Of a stretch of 42,526 bases of DNA, positions 17,784-26,189 are shown in pieces. The position numbers were made by a program, and so were the translations under genes. This DNA is from Oscillospiraceae bacterium (GTDB taxonomy: Bacteria; Bacillota; Clostridia; Oscillospirales; CAG-272): contig SVRN01000016.1 in NCBI GenBank assembly GCA_015064805.1, forward strand, positions 1 to 42,526, in the 5' to 3' direction. The notes below the pieces were generated by a model. That model saw only the letters and a program-made list of their open reading frames with translations, made no database searches and was not told the origin of the DNA. Every line of letters starts with the position of its first letter. The stretch's first letter is position 1.

Positions 17784-17812
17784 ATCATACCACAAATGGC
17801 CGAAATTGTCAA
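17784..17812 (-). promoter_or_regulatory. Sigma-A-like promoter of the seven-gene transport operon
   Basis: On the minus strand TTGACA (17807-17812) is separated by 17 bp from TATGAT (17784-17789). No other good promoter match is seen between here and the start at 17358. Confidence 0.75.
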
Positions 17813-18147
17813 CAACGCGCATACGCGCAAAGCGAGGCAAAAACCGGCCTTCCCCACCGCAAAAACACGCCTTTTGGGCCGCTCGTTCAGATTCCCGCCG
17901 AGCAGAATCTACGTAGACACTTTGAACAACTCTTTTGAGTAATTTTTATTTACCTTTTCGACCCAAACCAAGAGGTTTATCCGCTGATTTTGGCGTTGTT
18001 TGCTGCTTTTCGCGCCCCCCTTTCTTTCCTACTATCAAAACGTAAAATTAAGTTACCCTCTTTTTTCGCCCATCGTTGCGTTCGCAACTTTTTAAAAACG
18101 CTTAAAAATGGGCAATTTGCACAAATTTCAATGCGTTTTTTCTACAT
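17813..18147. other. Intergenic stretch with no feature seen
   Basis: This stretch lies between the transport operon promoter and the terminator of the next minus-strand gene. It is AT-rich in its right half and holds no supported gene, no tandem repeat and no strong promoter that I can see. Confidence 0.5.
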
Positions 18148-18150
18148 ATA

Positions 18151-18178
18151 AAAAAGGCGGAAATTTTCCCGCCTTTTC
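18151..18178 (-). terminator. Terminator downstream of the 18288-18974 gene
   Basis: AAAGGCGG at 18153-18160 pairs with CCGCCTTT at 18169-18176. Read on the minus strand the stem is followed by TTTTTTATAT, as expected for a rho-independent terminator about 110 nt past the stop codon. Confidence 0.75.
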
Positions 18179-18287
18179 ATCTTTTTTCAACTTGTTTTTC
18201 GTCTTTTGTTTTTATTTTCCCATTTTTAGACAACAATTTACATTTTTTGACATAATTTTAATTGTTACCCATTTTTGCGTTCGGTTC

Positions 18288-18974
18288 TTATTCCTTGGCC
18301 GCGCGTTTGTTGATCTGCGCGCACAGATCCTCCGCGTCCATGTCATTGGGAACGGCGGCGACGTATAAGACGTCCCCTTCTTTTCCCCGCACTTCAAGCC
18401 ATGCGCCGCGTCCCGTTGCCATTGCGTTCTTTTTATTGGTCAGGCCGATGCGCAGCTCATACGGTGTAACCGTTGCCGCGGCAAGCTCCGACCACATGAT
18501 CCTTTGCGCTTGCATATCGACCGCACCGCTGCTCAGATTGACCGTCATGCCTCGTACCAGCAGGGCTTCCTGTGTAAAATAGATCGCCGTTGCCTGGTAG
18601 ACGTCGGTAAGCAGCTTGGCATCCTTACCGCGTCGGGCGGCGTGAGCGCGCTCATCAAACACAAACGACTCTCCGCGATAAGGGATTGGCGTTTTCAGCA
18701 CACGCGTATGAAAATCGGGGGCCTGCTCCACATCCCTGCCAAGCTCCGCCAAGGCCTTTTGAATGTTGCCGCGAATCTCGCTCTCGGGTACGTGGCGCGC
18801 GCTGGTAATCAAAAACAGCACGAGTCCCAGCGGAACGATCACACACGGCACGTAATAAGAGGCCGCCGACCAGCCCACCCAAAACCAGATCAGGCCAACG
18901 ATCAGCATACCGCCGCTGATCAGGCGCAAGGTATCGTTTTGCTTGAAAAATCTCTCGTTTCTTTTCAGATCCAT
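18288..18974 (-). CDS. Two-TM membrane protein of unknown function
   Basis: The 228-residue product starts with a basic stretch (MDLKRNERFFKQNDTLR) and two closely spaced hydrophobic helices at about 18-56. A soluble alpha/beta domain of about 165 residues follows, probably cytoplasmic, with strands such as ATAIYFTQEALLVRG and SGAVDMQAQRIMWSELAAA that recall a PH-like fold; this is only an impression. No catalytic motif is visible and no family is recognised. It is a single-gene unit with its own promoter and terminator, divergent from the DUF5685-like operon. Confidence 0.8.
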   Translation of the reverse strand: MDLKRNERFFKQNDTLRLISGGMLIVGLIWFWVGWSAASYYVPCVIVPLGLVLFLITSARHVPESEIRGNIQKALAELGRDVEQAPDFHTRVLKTPIPYRGESFVFDERAHAARRGKDAKLLTDVYQATAIYFTQEALLVRGMTVNLSSGAVDMQAQRIMWSELAAATVTPYELRIGLTNKKNAMATGRGAWLEVRGKEGDVLYVAAVPNDMDAEDLCAQINKRAAKE

Positions 18975-19021
18975 CTACCGTTCTCCTTTTCGTTTTGCGC
19001 TGCGTGCGCATCATTTTCTTT

Positions 19022-19050
19022 AGTATAGCATAGCAAGCGGGACAAAGCAA
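19022..19050 (-). promoter_or_regulatory. Promoter of the 18288-18974 gene
   Basis: On the minus strand TTGCTT (19045-19050) and TATACT (19022-19027) are 17 bp apart, about 48 bp upstream of the start codon. Confidence 0.6.
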
Positions 19051-19187
19051 GCAACCATTGGTTTAAGTTTTCTATCCTTGTGGTTGAATATTTCGCTCTC
19101 GTATATATTAGACGCAAAAAAAACAAAAAGGTTGGGTAAATTTCATTTTTCGACAACGAGCGTACAATAAAAATTTACAAAAAGGGA

Positions 19188-19216
19188 TTGCTTTCTTTAT
19201 TTATTTGCGGTATGAT
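19188..19216 (+). promoter_or_regulatory. Promoter of the DUF5685-like/J-protein operon
   Basis: TTGCTT (19188-19193) is followed after 17 bp by TATGAT (19211-19216). The start codon at 19253 is about 30 nt past the expected transcription start, with AAAGGTGG as ribosome binding site. Confidence 0.65.
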
Positions 19217-19252
19217 ATATGATGTGGATTTATAAGTGAAAGGTGGTGCGCC

Positions 19253-20176
19253 ATGTTCGGGTACGTCCGCCCTTATCCTCCCGAGCTGAAGCTGCGGGAA
19301 TACGAATATTATCGCGGCGTTTACTGCGGATTGTGTCGTGCCATGGGGCGTTGCACGGGGCAGTGTTCCCGACTGACGCTGAGCTACGATCTCGTCTTTT
19401 TAGCACTGACGCGCATGGCACTGCTGGGCGGAAACCCCAGCGCTTCCGAGCCCTTGCGAGCCGTTCGCTTTGAAAAGAAGCGGTGCCTTCCCCACCCGTT
19501 TCGCCGCCGCGCCTCGTTGCAGGCAGGCGAGATCACCGATTACGTCGCTTGCGCCTCCGCCGTGCTGGGATATCATAAAATTCTGGACGACAAAAAGGAC
19601 GAAACGGGCGGAAAACGTCTGCGCGCCCGCATGGCCCTTCCCTTTTTCCGTACGTGGCAACGCCGCGCCGAGCGAACATACGACGGGCTTTCGCAGACGA
19701 TCGTTCCATCGATGACAGCGCTTTCCGAAATGGAGACAAGCGGTCTTCCCTCGGCCGACGAGCCGGCCACCGCTTTTGGCGAGGCTCTCGCCGCGCTGTT
19801 TGCCCACGGTCTGAGCGAGCCACAAGCCCGTATCGCGCACCACGTCGGCTACCACCTCGGGCGCTGGCTGTATTTCATCGACGCCATCGACGACTACGAC
19901 GAGGACGTGCGCGCAAAGCGCCCCAATCCGCTTCACCGTCTGTACGGCGAGGAAGGCTTGACGCAGGAGCACCGTGAGCATCTTGAAAACGCATTGATCG
20001 TTGAATTGCGCCACGCGTGTAATGCGTTGGACCTCGTCGAGATCGATCCTGCCGCCTGCGGTACGGAATTGTCTCCCCTTCTTTATCATATGCTTCAGGT
20101 AGCACTTCCCCAAAAAACGCACGAGGTGCTTTTCCCAAGCTGTAAACAATCCTCAACAGTTAATCAAGGAGAATGA
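19253..20176 (+). CDS. DUF5685-like protein
   Basis: A 307-residue, mostly helical soluble protein that I recognise as resembling the DUF5685 family, whose function I do not know. The conserved N-terminus (MFGYVRPYPPELKLREYEYY) is followed by a Cys cluster with C25, C28, C34 and C38 (YCGLC), which could bind a metal. An Asp-rich helix, IDAIDDYDED at 209-218, followed by KRPNPL recalls the metal-binding helices of isoprenoid synthases, but sequence alone does not prove that fold. It is the first gene of a three-gene operon. The ribosome binding site of the J-protein gene lies inside its last codons, so the two are translationally linked. Confidence 0.85.
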   Translation: MFGYVRPYPPELKLREYEYYRGVYCGLCRAMGRCTGQCSRLTLSYDLVFLALTRMALLGGNPSASEPLRAVRFEKKRCLPHPFRRRASLQAGEITDYVACASAVLGYHKILDDKKDETGGKRLRARMALPFFRTWQRRAERTYDGLSQTIVPSMTALSEMETSGLPSADEPATAFGEALAALFAHGLSEPQARIAHHVGYHLGRWLYFIDAIDDYDEDVRAKRPNPLHRLYGEEGLTQEHREHLENALIVELRHACNALDLVEIDPAACGTELSPLLYHMLQVALPQKTHEVLFPSCKQSSTVNQGE

Positions 20177-20185
20177 GCAATCAAC

Positions 20186-20827
20186 ATGATGGATCCATAT
20201 AAAATACTCGGGGTTTCGCCCAGCGCGACGGACGACGAGGTCAAACAGGCCTATCGCACCCTGGTACGCAAATATCACCCCGACAAATACGCCAACACCG
20301 ATCTTGCCGAAATGGCAAACGAAAAAATGAAAGAGATCAACGCAGCCTACGAGGAGATCCAACGAATGCGCCGCGAGGGAACGTCGTCGGGAGCATCGAG
20401 CACCTCTGAAGGCGCCTACTCATCAAGTGGCTCGTCGTATCACGGCGGCTACAGCGGCAACGCCACCTTCGCCCGTATCCGTATGCACATCAACAACGGC
20501 GAGCTGGACGATGCGTACGCGCTTCTCCGCACCGTTCCCGAGAGTGATCGCGGTGCTGAGTGGCATTTTCTCATCGGTTGTGTGCTGTTGCGCCGTGGTC
20601 ATATCGTCGATGCGCAAAGCCATCTGGACACCGCCTGTCGCATTGACCCGTACAATTCCGAATATCGCATCGTGCGTGACCGTCTGCGTGCGCAGACCGC
20701 CGCTCAGGCAGGAGGCTATCGCACCGACACGTCGGGCAACAGCGGCTGTGCCTGCTCGGCCTGCGACATCTGCATGACGCTGGCTTGCGTCGATTGCTGC
20801 TGTGACTGTATGTGCGGTCGCCATTGA
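20186..20827 (+). CDS. J-domain (DnaJ-like) protein with Cys-rich tail
   Basis: The 213-residue protein begins with a full J domain (about 1-65) carrying the HPD motif at 31-33, the element that stimulates Hsp70/DnaK ATPase. A Ser/Gly-rich linker follows (about 75-90), then a helical TPR-like region at about 95-170 ([18 protein letters not shown]). The last 29 residues hold ten cysteines, including a CCC run and several CxC pairs, unlike the zinc-finger of true DnaJ, which is absent. It is therefore a specialised co-chaperone rather than the general DnaJ. Two ATGs are adjacent (20186 and 20189); AAGGAG lies at 20166-20171. Its client may be a neighbouring operon product; this is inference. 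Confidence 0.9.
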   Translation: MMDPYKILGVSPSATDDEVKQAYRTLVRKYHPDKYANTDLAEMANEKMKEINAAYEEIQRMRREGTSSGASSTSEGAYSSSGSSYHGGYSGNATFARIRMHINNGELDDAYALLRTVPESDRGAEWHFLIGCVLLRRGHIVDAQSHLDTACRIDPYNSEYRIVRDRLRAQTAAQAGGYRTDTSGNSGCACSACDICMTLACVDCCCDCMCGRH

Positions 20828-20835
20828 GGTGCCCT

Positions 20836-21384
20836 ATGAACACTTCCCCTTCCTCCTCCCGCAAGAAACGGCGGCAACGCACCAAGCGTCTGGCTATTTG
20901 CGCTATGCTCTCCGCGCTCGGCGTCGTCGTTTTGTATTTCGGCGCGTTGCTTGAAATTTTCGAGCTTTGCGTCGTGGCACTGGCGGCTATGCTCATGGTC
21001 CCCATCGTGATCGAATACGGACGCGGCTATCCTTGGGGCATTTATCTGACAACAACGGTGCTTTCCCTTTTGCTGTTGCCTCAAAAAATGCCCGGCGTCG
21101 TCTATCTGCTTTTCGGCTTTTATCCCATCGTTAAGGCCTATCTTGAGCGATTGCCCCGATGGATCTGCTTTATATGCAAGCAAGGCATATTCGTTTTGAT
21201 CGAGGCCGCCGTGGTCGTGGCCTCCAATCTGATCCTGGGCGTTGAGGAAATGCCTCTTTGGTATGACGCCTCTCTCGTGCTGCTCGGCTACGCCACGCTC
21301 GTGCTGTTTGACGTCGCCCTGACCAAGCTGATCACGCTGTACGTGCGCAAATATCGGGATCGCTTATCCCGCCTGATGAACTAA
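20836..21384 (+). CDS. Small multi-pass membrane protein of unknown function
   Basis: I choose the ATG at 20836 (MNTSPSSSRKKRRQR) because GAGGTG lies just upstream across the stop of the J-protein gene; the frame opens earlier but would overlap that gene. The 182-residue product has a strongly basic N-terminus and about five hydrophobic helices between residues 18 and 165, ending in a basic tail (RKYRDRLSRL). The general look is that of small integral membrane proteins such as ECF-type substrate-binding subunits, but I recognise no signature. It is third in the operon with the DUF5685-like and J-domain genes. Confidence 0.8.
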   Translation: MNTSPSSSRKKRRQRTKRLAICAMLSALGVVVLYFGALLEIFELCVVALAAMLMVPIVIEYGRGYPWGIYLTTTVLSLLLLPQKMPGVVYLLFGFYPIVKAYLERLPRWICFICKQGIFVLIEAAVVVASNLILGVEEMPLWYDASLVLLGYATLVLFDVALTKLITLYVRKYRDRLSRLMN

Positions 21385-21390
21385 ACGAGA

Positions 21391-21422
21391 AAACGGCTGT
21401 CACCGCGGTGACAGCCGTTTTT
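21391..21422. terminator. Bidirectional terminator between convergent genes
   Basis: AAACGGCTGTCACC at 21391-21404 pairs perfectly with GGTGACAGCCGTTT at 21407-21420, with A-runs on the left and T-runs on the right. It serves both the plus-strand operon ending at 21384 and the minus-strand lipoprotein gene ending at 21431. Confidence 0.9.
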
Positions 21423-21430
21423 ACTTTCTA

Positions 21431-22360
21431 TTAATCCACTTCAAATTCAGCCCAGATCAGATAGTGATCGGAATGCTTGCGGTCATTTTGAATACCGCAG
21501 TCCAGCAAAATGAATTCGTCGGAATACATGATATTATCCAGACATTCGGTCGGCCAGGGGGGCGTTTCCTCTTTCCAGTAGGAATGGAGGGGATTGTCCT
21601 CATTGCTGACACCCGTCAGACTTTCGATAATTTCAAATTCCGAAAGCGCCTCGATGTTGAAATCGCCCGTCAGCAGGCAGTAGTCGTAGTCGTATACAGC
21701 CTCTTCAATGGCTTCCATCTGGCCCTTGCGAACGCCGGGCGTGTTATAGGTCAGGTGAGCATTGAAGAAGTGAACCTCCGCGTCCTCGACTTGAATGATA
21801 ACGTGTCCCAGAACACGCTGCTCATAGCCGCCCGAGGCAAGCTGCGTGGTCTCCTCAAAGGTGATCGGATACTTGGACAGAATGCCCGTACCGTAGTCAC
21901 CGGTTATACCATAGGACGTCAGGCTGATTGCTTTGGAGAAATAATAGTATTTGTAGCCGGTCATCTCGGACAAAACCTTCAAGGTATCCAGGTTAGCAGA
22001 ACGGCTGGACAGATAATCGACCTCCTGAAGGCCGATAATATCCAGATCCAATTCAAGAATATCGTTTGCGATCGTTTTCAAATTGTGCGAAACGAGCGAG
22101 CCGTTCGCTATGTTGTACGAACCAATTTTGAGCTTGAGCACTTCGGGTTCCTCCGGTTTTTGTGTATCATCGGGATCTTTGGGATCTTCGGGTTCTTGGG
22201 GGTTCTCTGGTTCTTCGGGATTCTCCGGCGTTTCGGTTTGACCGGGATTTTCGTTTTCGTTGTTATCCGGCTGCTCCGTCGCAGGATCCTTACATCCGGC
22301 AAACAGCGGCAGTGCCAGCAGCATGGCCAACACCAGCAAAAAGATCGTCAGCTTTTTCAT
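21431..22360 (-). CDS. Endonuclease/exonuclease/phosphatase-family lipoprotein
   Basis: A 309-residue exported lipoprotein with signal peptide and lipobox LFAGC (lipidated Cys at 23). A long Pro/Glu-rich spacer at about 28-72 (repeats of PEEPENPQEPEDP type) holds the catalytic domain off the membrane. The domain shows the family's metal and phosphate-binding residues in order: SYNIANG near 79, GLQEVD, FFNAHLTY, TGDFNIE and KHSDHYLIW near the end. Members cut phosphodiester bonds in nucleic acids, inositol phosphates or sphingolipids; the substrate cannot be told here. It is a single-gene unit sharing a terminator with the convergent operon. Confidence 0.92.
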   Translation of the reverse strand: MKKLTIFLLVLAMLLALPLFAGCKDPATEQPDNNENENPGQTETPENPEEPENPQEPEDPKDPDDTQKPEEPEVLKLKIGSYNIANGSLVSHNLKTIANDILELDLDIIGLQEVDYLSSRSANLDTLKVLSEMTGYKYYYFSKAISLTSYGITGDYGTGILSKYPITFEETTQLASGGYEQRVLGHVIIQVEDAEVHFFNAHLTYNTPGVRKGQMEAIEEAVYDYDYCLLTGDFNIEALSEFEIIESLTGVSNEDNPLHSYWKEETPPWPTECLDNIMYSDEFILLDCGIQNDRKHSDHYLIWAEFEVD

Positions 22361-22402
22361 GATTTACTCTCCTTAAAATCAAACTTGAATCAAGATGCTA
22401 CT

Positions 22403-22431
22403 ATCATATCATATACGCGCGTGTTTGTCAA
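22403..22431 (-). promoter_or_regulatory. Promoter of the phosphatase-family lipoprotein gene
   Basis: On the minus strand TTGACA (22426-22431) and TATGAT (22403-22408) are 17 bp apart. The -35 element abuts the terminator of the upstream gene. Confidence 0.8.
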
Positions 22432-22466
22432 GCAAAAAAAAGAGGACCGCTCACACAGTCCTCTTG
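22432..22466 (-). terminator. Terminator of the SH3-repeat lipoprotein gene
   Basis: On the minus strand AAGAGGAC and GTCCTCTT form an 8-bp stem around a 10-nt loop, followed by a run of seven to eight T. Confidence 0.85.
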
Positions 22467-22476
22467 ATTTACAAAA

Positions 22477-23850
22477 TTATTTACCGTTCGATTCCAGATC
22501 AGCAACCTGAACGTAGAGATCAGCGGTCTGGTTGGGCGTCAGGATGACCTTGTACCACTCACCGTCCGTGGAGATAGCCACGCACTTTACCGACGTACCG
22601 ACCGTCAGCGTGGTAACCGTTGCGGTCAGCGAATCGGGAGAAGCGTATACGCGGACACCGCCCGTCTTGTTAACGGCGTACAGAATCTGGGGCTCAGTCA
22701 GCGTCGTGAAGACAACCTCGGGCTTGGAGGGCTGTTCCTCGTTACCGCCGCCTACGGGAGGAGTAACGGAGGGGTTGTAGCCGGACAGGTACTTGGCACC
22801 AACGTAGTAGTACTGACCGTCAGTATCCTGAATGCGGTACCAGTGACCGTCGGGAGAGATCGCTACGCACTTGACCGTTGCGCCCTTATTCAGGTATGCG
22901 GCAACGTTTTCATCGGTGGGATCCATCCAAGGAGAGGTACGCTTCTTGAGAACGTCAGCGGTAACCGTCTTGTTCACAGCTTCTTCCAAAGCGACGAAGG
23001 AGCTACCGGTGATATCCTCGGTGGTTACGTAGTCAGAGCTGAGGTAATACTGCTTGCCCTCGTATACGACGACGCTCCAGCCGGCCTCGTTCTTAGCGAT
23101 GCGCTCCAGCTTGGTACCGAAGGACAGCTTGGTAACGACCTGACCGTTCATGGAGGGCTCGGCGCGCAGGTTGAGAGCCTCGGTGGTTACGTACACGATT
23201 TCAGAGGGCGTGATCTGAACGAACTCGTTAGGATCGGTTACAGGGGGATCTACGGGAACGTTGGGATTATCGGGATTATCGGGCTGCTCGGGTGCGGTGT
23301 ACAGAGCCAGGCAGTTGGAAGCAACGTAGTACTCGCCCTCAAGACCTGCGGCCTCGTAGCGGATCTTGCTCCACTCGCCGTCCTCGGACACGCCGATTCG
23401 AGTGACGACCTCGTTGACACGAAGCTCACCCGCAACGTTTGCAACGTCAGCAGCAGGCTCGCGGCGCAGCTCAACGGTTACGAGCGCGTAAACCTGCTCG
23501 TCAACCTCGGTAAAGTTGATCTCGGGCTTTTCGGGATCCACGGGCTTGTCCATTTCGGCACCGCATTTGTCGCACTTGTAGTCAGCGTTGGTGTCCTCGT
23601 GCGTGCAAGCGGGCTTTTCCAGCTCGGCACCGCACTTATCGCACTTGTAGTCCGTATCGGCATCTGCGTGCGTGCAGGCAGGCTTTTCCAGCTCAGCGCC
23701 ACATTTATCGCACTTGTAGTCCGTGTTGGTATCCTCATGCGCCGTGCAGGGAGTCTCGGAATCCTTGGGATCGTCAGGCTTTTTATTACAAGCGACCATA
23801 GAACCCACGATCAGCAGCGCGAGTGTAAACGAAAGAATCTTTTTCAACAT
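22477..23850 (-). CDS. Lipoprotein with three Cys/His repeats and four SH3-like domains
   Basis: A 457-residue lipoprotein; the signal peptide ends MVAC (Cys 21). Residues about 35-105 hold three tandem repeats of 23-24 residues with the pattern CTHxDxxxDYKCDKCGAELEK, each carrying Cys, His and a CDKCG pair, so each could bind one metal ion. Four bacterial SH3-like (SH3b) segments follow, at roughly 115-185, 215-275, 285-355 and 380-450, with the usual LNLRAEPS, VRVYASPDS and GEWYKV signatures. Such domains bind cell wall peptides or glycans. No catalytic domain is attached, so a wall-associated binding or sensing role is inferred. It is monocistronic, with a strong promoter. Confidence 0.88.
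   Translation of the reverse strand: MLKKILSFTLALLIVGSMVACNKKPDDPKDSETPCTAHEDTNTDYKCDKCGAELEKPACTHADADTDYKCDKCGAELEKPACTHEDTNADYKCDKCGAEMDKPVDPEKPEINFTEVDEQVYALVTVELRREPAADVANVAGELRVNEVVTRIGVSEDGEWSKIRYEAAGLEGEYYVASNCLALYTAPEQPDNPDNPNVPVDPPVTDPNEFVQITPSEIVYVTTEALNLRAEPSMNGQVVTKLSFGTKLERIAKNEAGWSVVVYEGKQYYLSSDYVTTEDITGSSFVALEEAVNKTVTADVLKKRTSPWMDPTDENVAAYLNKGATVKCVAISPDGHWYRIQDTDGQYYYVGAKYLSGYNPSVTPPVGGGNEEQPSKPEVVFTTLTEPQILYAVNKTGGVRVYASPDSLTATVTTLTVGTSVKCVAISTDGEWYKVILTPNQTADLYVQVADLESNGK
23521..23755 (-). repeat. Three in-frame tandem repeats of about 69-72 bp
   Basis: The DNA coding for the Cys/His repeats of the SH3 lipoprotein is itself repeated three times with high identity; the forward-strand phrase cgcacttgtagtc recurs in two of the units and a close variant in the third. 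Recombination here could change repeat number. Confidence 0.85.
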
Positions 23851-23937
23851 TACTTTTTTCTCCTTTTATCCATCAATTTTATGAGAATAACGTCACCGCG
23901 CGGAATAAACCGACGGCTCCGTACATATACTGCATAC

Positions 23938-23966
23938 ATTATACCACAACATATGGGGCTTGTCAA
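23938..23966 (-). promoter_or_regulatory. Promoter of the SH3-repeat lipoprotein gene
   Basis: On the minus strand TTGACA (23961-23966) and TATAAT (23938-23943) are both perfect and 17 bp apart. The remaining sequence from 23970 to 24190, between this and the glyS promoter, holds nothing I can identify. Confidence 0.88.
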
Positions 23967-24196
23967 GGAAATTATCCACATTTTTTAGATATTTTTGCGT
24001 CTTTTTTCGCGGCGACGCGACGCCAAAAATCTTCTCTCGCCAAAATTCCCTTCGGTGGTGAATGCGCCCCTTTTTACACGTCTTTGAACGCCATTTTTTG
24101 GGGTATCTGTGGGGAATGGAAAAAGAAACGCGACGAACAATTTGCCCGACGCTTGGTAATAAATCGCGAGATTGTCAAAAACATCACAGTTTTTTC

Positions 24197-24225
24197 TTGA
24201 CAAGACGGCGTTTGTGTGATACAAT
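24197..24225 (+). promoter_or_regulatory. Promoter of glyS
   Basis: TTGACA (24197-24202) and TACAAT (24220-24225) are 17 bp apart. The leader is about 58 nt, too short for a T-box. Confidence 0.8.
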
Positions 24226-24289
24226 ATTTCATTATGATATCGTACACGCACGCGACATGCGCGGCGTTTGAAAGGAGACCTTACAAGCT

Positions 24290-25714
24290 ATGATGAAAAA
24301 CAGTGATAAGACCATGGAAAAGATCGTGGCTCTTTGCAAAACGCGCGGCTTCATTTTCCCCGGCTCAGAGATCTACGGCGGTCTGGCCAACTCCTGGGAC
24401 TACGGACCTCTCGGCGTTGAATTCAAGAACAACGTAAAGAAGGCTTGGTGGAAGAAGTTCGTCCAGGAGAGCAAATATAACGTTGGCCTTGACAGTGCCA
24501 TTATCATGAACCCCCAGACCTGGGTGGCTTCGGGACATGTGGGCGGCTTCTCTGACCCGCTGATGGACTGCAAGCAGTGCCGCGCCCGTCACCGTGCAGA
24601 CAAGCTGATCGAGGAATACGCTTTTGAGAACGGTACCGACGACAATCCCGCCGCTTGGTCGTTCGAGGAAATGGCTGCCTTTATTAAGGAAAAGAACATC
24701 GGCTGCCCCACCTGCGGCGGTCACGAGTTCACCGACATCAAGAAGTTCAATCTGATGTTCAAGACCTTCATCGGCGTTACCGAGGATTCCACCTCGACCG
24801 TATATCTGCGCCCCGAAACGGCACAGGGTATTTTCGTCAACTTCCCTGCCGTACAGCGCTCGACCCGCCGCAAGCTGCCCTTTGGTGTGGCACAGATCGG
24901 TAAGTCGTTCCGCAACGAGATCACGCCCGGCAACTTCGTATTCCGTACCCGCGAATTCGAGCAGATGGAGCTGGAGTTCTTCTGCAAGCCCGACACCGAC
25001 CTTGAGTGGTTCGCTTATTGGAAGGACTACTGCCACAAGTGGCTGTTGGATCTTGGCATGAAGGACGAAAACCTGCGTCTGCGCGACCACGATCCCGAGG
25101 AGCTGGCCTTCTACTCCAAGGCAACGACCGACTTTGAGTTTATGTTCCCGTTTGGCTGGGGCGAGCTGTGGGGCATTGCCGACAGAACCAACTACGACCT
25201 GGGCCAGCACGCCGAGCACAGCGGCAAGGACATGACCTATTTCGATCAGGAGACCAACACGCACTACGTTCCCTACGTCATCGAGCCCTCGCTGGGTGCT
25301 GACCGCGTAGCGCTGGCCTTCCTTGTTGAAGCATACGACGAAGAGGTCATCGACGAGGCGAAGAACGACGTTCGTACCGTCCTGCACCTGCACCCTGCCC
25401 TCGCACCCTTCAAGGCAGCCATTCTGCCTCTGTCCAAGAAGCTGGGTGATAAAGCAAGCGAGATCTACGACGAGCTGTCCAAGTATTTCATGGTCGACTA
25501 CGACGAGACCGGATCGATCGGCAAGCGTTACCGCCGCGAGGACGAGATCGGTACGCCTCTTTGCATCACGGTCGACTTTGAGACCGTGGGCGATCCCGAA
25601 AAGGGCGTTGAAGCCGATAACTGCGTCACCGTCCGCGACCGCGATACTATGGAGCAAGTTCGTGTCCCGATTTCCGAGCTCAAGAGCTACATTGAGGATA
25701 GAATTCAGTTCTAA
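24290..25714 (+). CDS. glyS: Glycine--tRNA ligase, single-chain (alpha2) type
   Basis: This cytoplasmic class II synthetase attaches glycine to tRNA-Gly. At 474 residues it has the usual length of the homodimeric type. Class II motif 2 is seen as [18 protein letters not shown] from residue 207, and motif 3 as [12 protein letters not shown] zinc-binding insertion is suggested by CKQC at 94-97 and CPTC at 139-142. The C-terminal anticodon-binding domain begins near 370 ([18 protein letters not shown]). Two ATG codons are adjacent; AAAGGAG lies at 24271-24277. It is monocistronic, followed by a strong terminator. Confidence 0.97.
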   Translation: MMKNSDKTMEKIVALCKTRGFIFPGSEIYGGLANSWDYGPLGVEFKNNVKKAWWKKFVQESKYNVGLDSAIIMNPQTWVASGHVGGFSDPLMDCKQCRARHRADKLIEEYAFENGTDDNPAAWSFEEMAAFIKEKNIGCPTCGGHEFTDIKKFNLMFKTFIGVTEDSTSTVYLRPETAQGIFVNFPAVQRSTRRKLPFGVAQIGKSFRNEITPGNFVFRTREFEQMELEFFCKPDTDLEWFAYWKDYCHKWLLDLGMKDENLRLRDHDPEELAFYSKATTDFEFMFPFGWGELWGIADRTNYDLGQHAEHSGKDMTYFDQETNTHYVPYVIEPSLGADRVALAFLVEAYDEEVIDEAKNDVRTVLHLHPALAPFKAAILPLSKKLGDKASEIYDELSKYFMVDYDETGSIGKRYRREDEIGTPLCITVDFETVGDPEKGVEADNCVTVRDRDTMEQVRVPISELKSYIEDRIQF

Positions 25715-25728
25715 ATCTGAATATGGCA

Positions 25729-25766
25729 AAGCCGCGCATGGAGTTTTCCGTGCGCGGTTTTGCGTG
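25729..25766 (+). terminator. Terminator of glyS
   Basis: GCAAAGCCGCGCA pairs with TGCGCGGTTTTGC around a loop containing GGAGTTTTCC. The stem is long; the run of T lies within the 3' arm. Confidence 0.7.
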
Positions 25767-25793
25767 TAGATGGAAAAGGGGATTCATGATTTA

Positions 25794-26156
25794 AAACAAC
25801 TTCTTCTACGGACGCGCATACTGCTTCGCGCTGCGCTGTGCGGCTGCAAATGTTACTTCTTTGTCGTTCAACAAAGAAGTAACCAAGAAAATGAACTCGG
25901 ACGTTCCCTCCGAGCCCTCCCTTTTGTGCCGCTCTGCAAAGCGAAAAAGGAGAAAGACATAGAAATTTCAAGTGTATCACTCGCCGCCTCACCAACACGA
26001 GCGGCAGGCGCAGACAGCAAAAAGTCTTGCGGGTTTCTTAAGGGCATTAGGCCCTTAAGTTCTCTTTCTTTGCTTTTTTTGTGGAACGATAAAGAAAGGG
26101 CATCTTTGCTTTTAGCGAGCGCGCGAAGCTGGGCGAGCCCGTAGGAGAAGTTGTTT
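25794..26156. mobile_element. MITE-like element with 18-bp terminal inverted repeats
   Basis: AAACAACTTCTTCTACGG at 25794-25811 is matched by CCGTAGGAGAAGTTGTTT at 26139-26156, an inverted repeat with 17 of 18 bases identical, bounding 363 bp without a supported gene. Inside are a perfect 12-bp palindrome at 25853-25882 and a perfect 9-bp palindrome at 26037-26059. Similarity between the ends continues weakly inward (CTTCGCGC on both sides, then related TTCTTTnTCGTTCnAC segments), giving a foldback structure. I see no clear target duplication and no transposase. It sits between the glyS terminator and the prfB promoter. A non-autonomous miniature transposon or interspersed foldback repeat is the best reading. 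Confidence 0.7.
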
Positions 26157-26189
26157 CAATTCACTCTCCAACAAATTTCCAAAAACCTA

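Noticed and set aside
18095-18115. A catabolite-repression (cre-like) site around AAAAACGCTTAAAA
   Set aside because: It has at least two mismatches to the consensus and lies downstream of terminators rather than at a promoter.
25770-26144. A 124-codon open frame and opposite frame inside the MITE-like element
   Set aside because: They consist of translated inverted repeats and palindromes, with no ribosome binding site or family resemblance.
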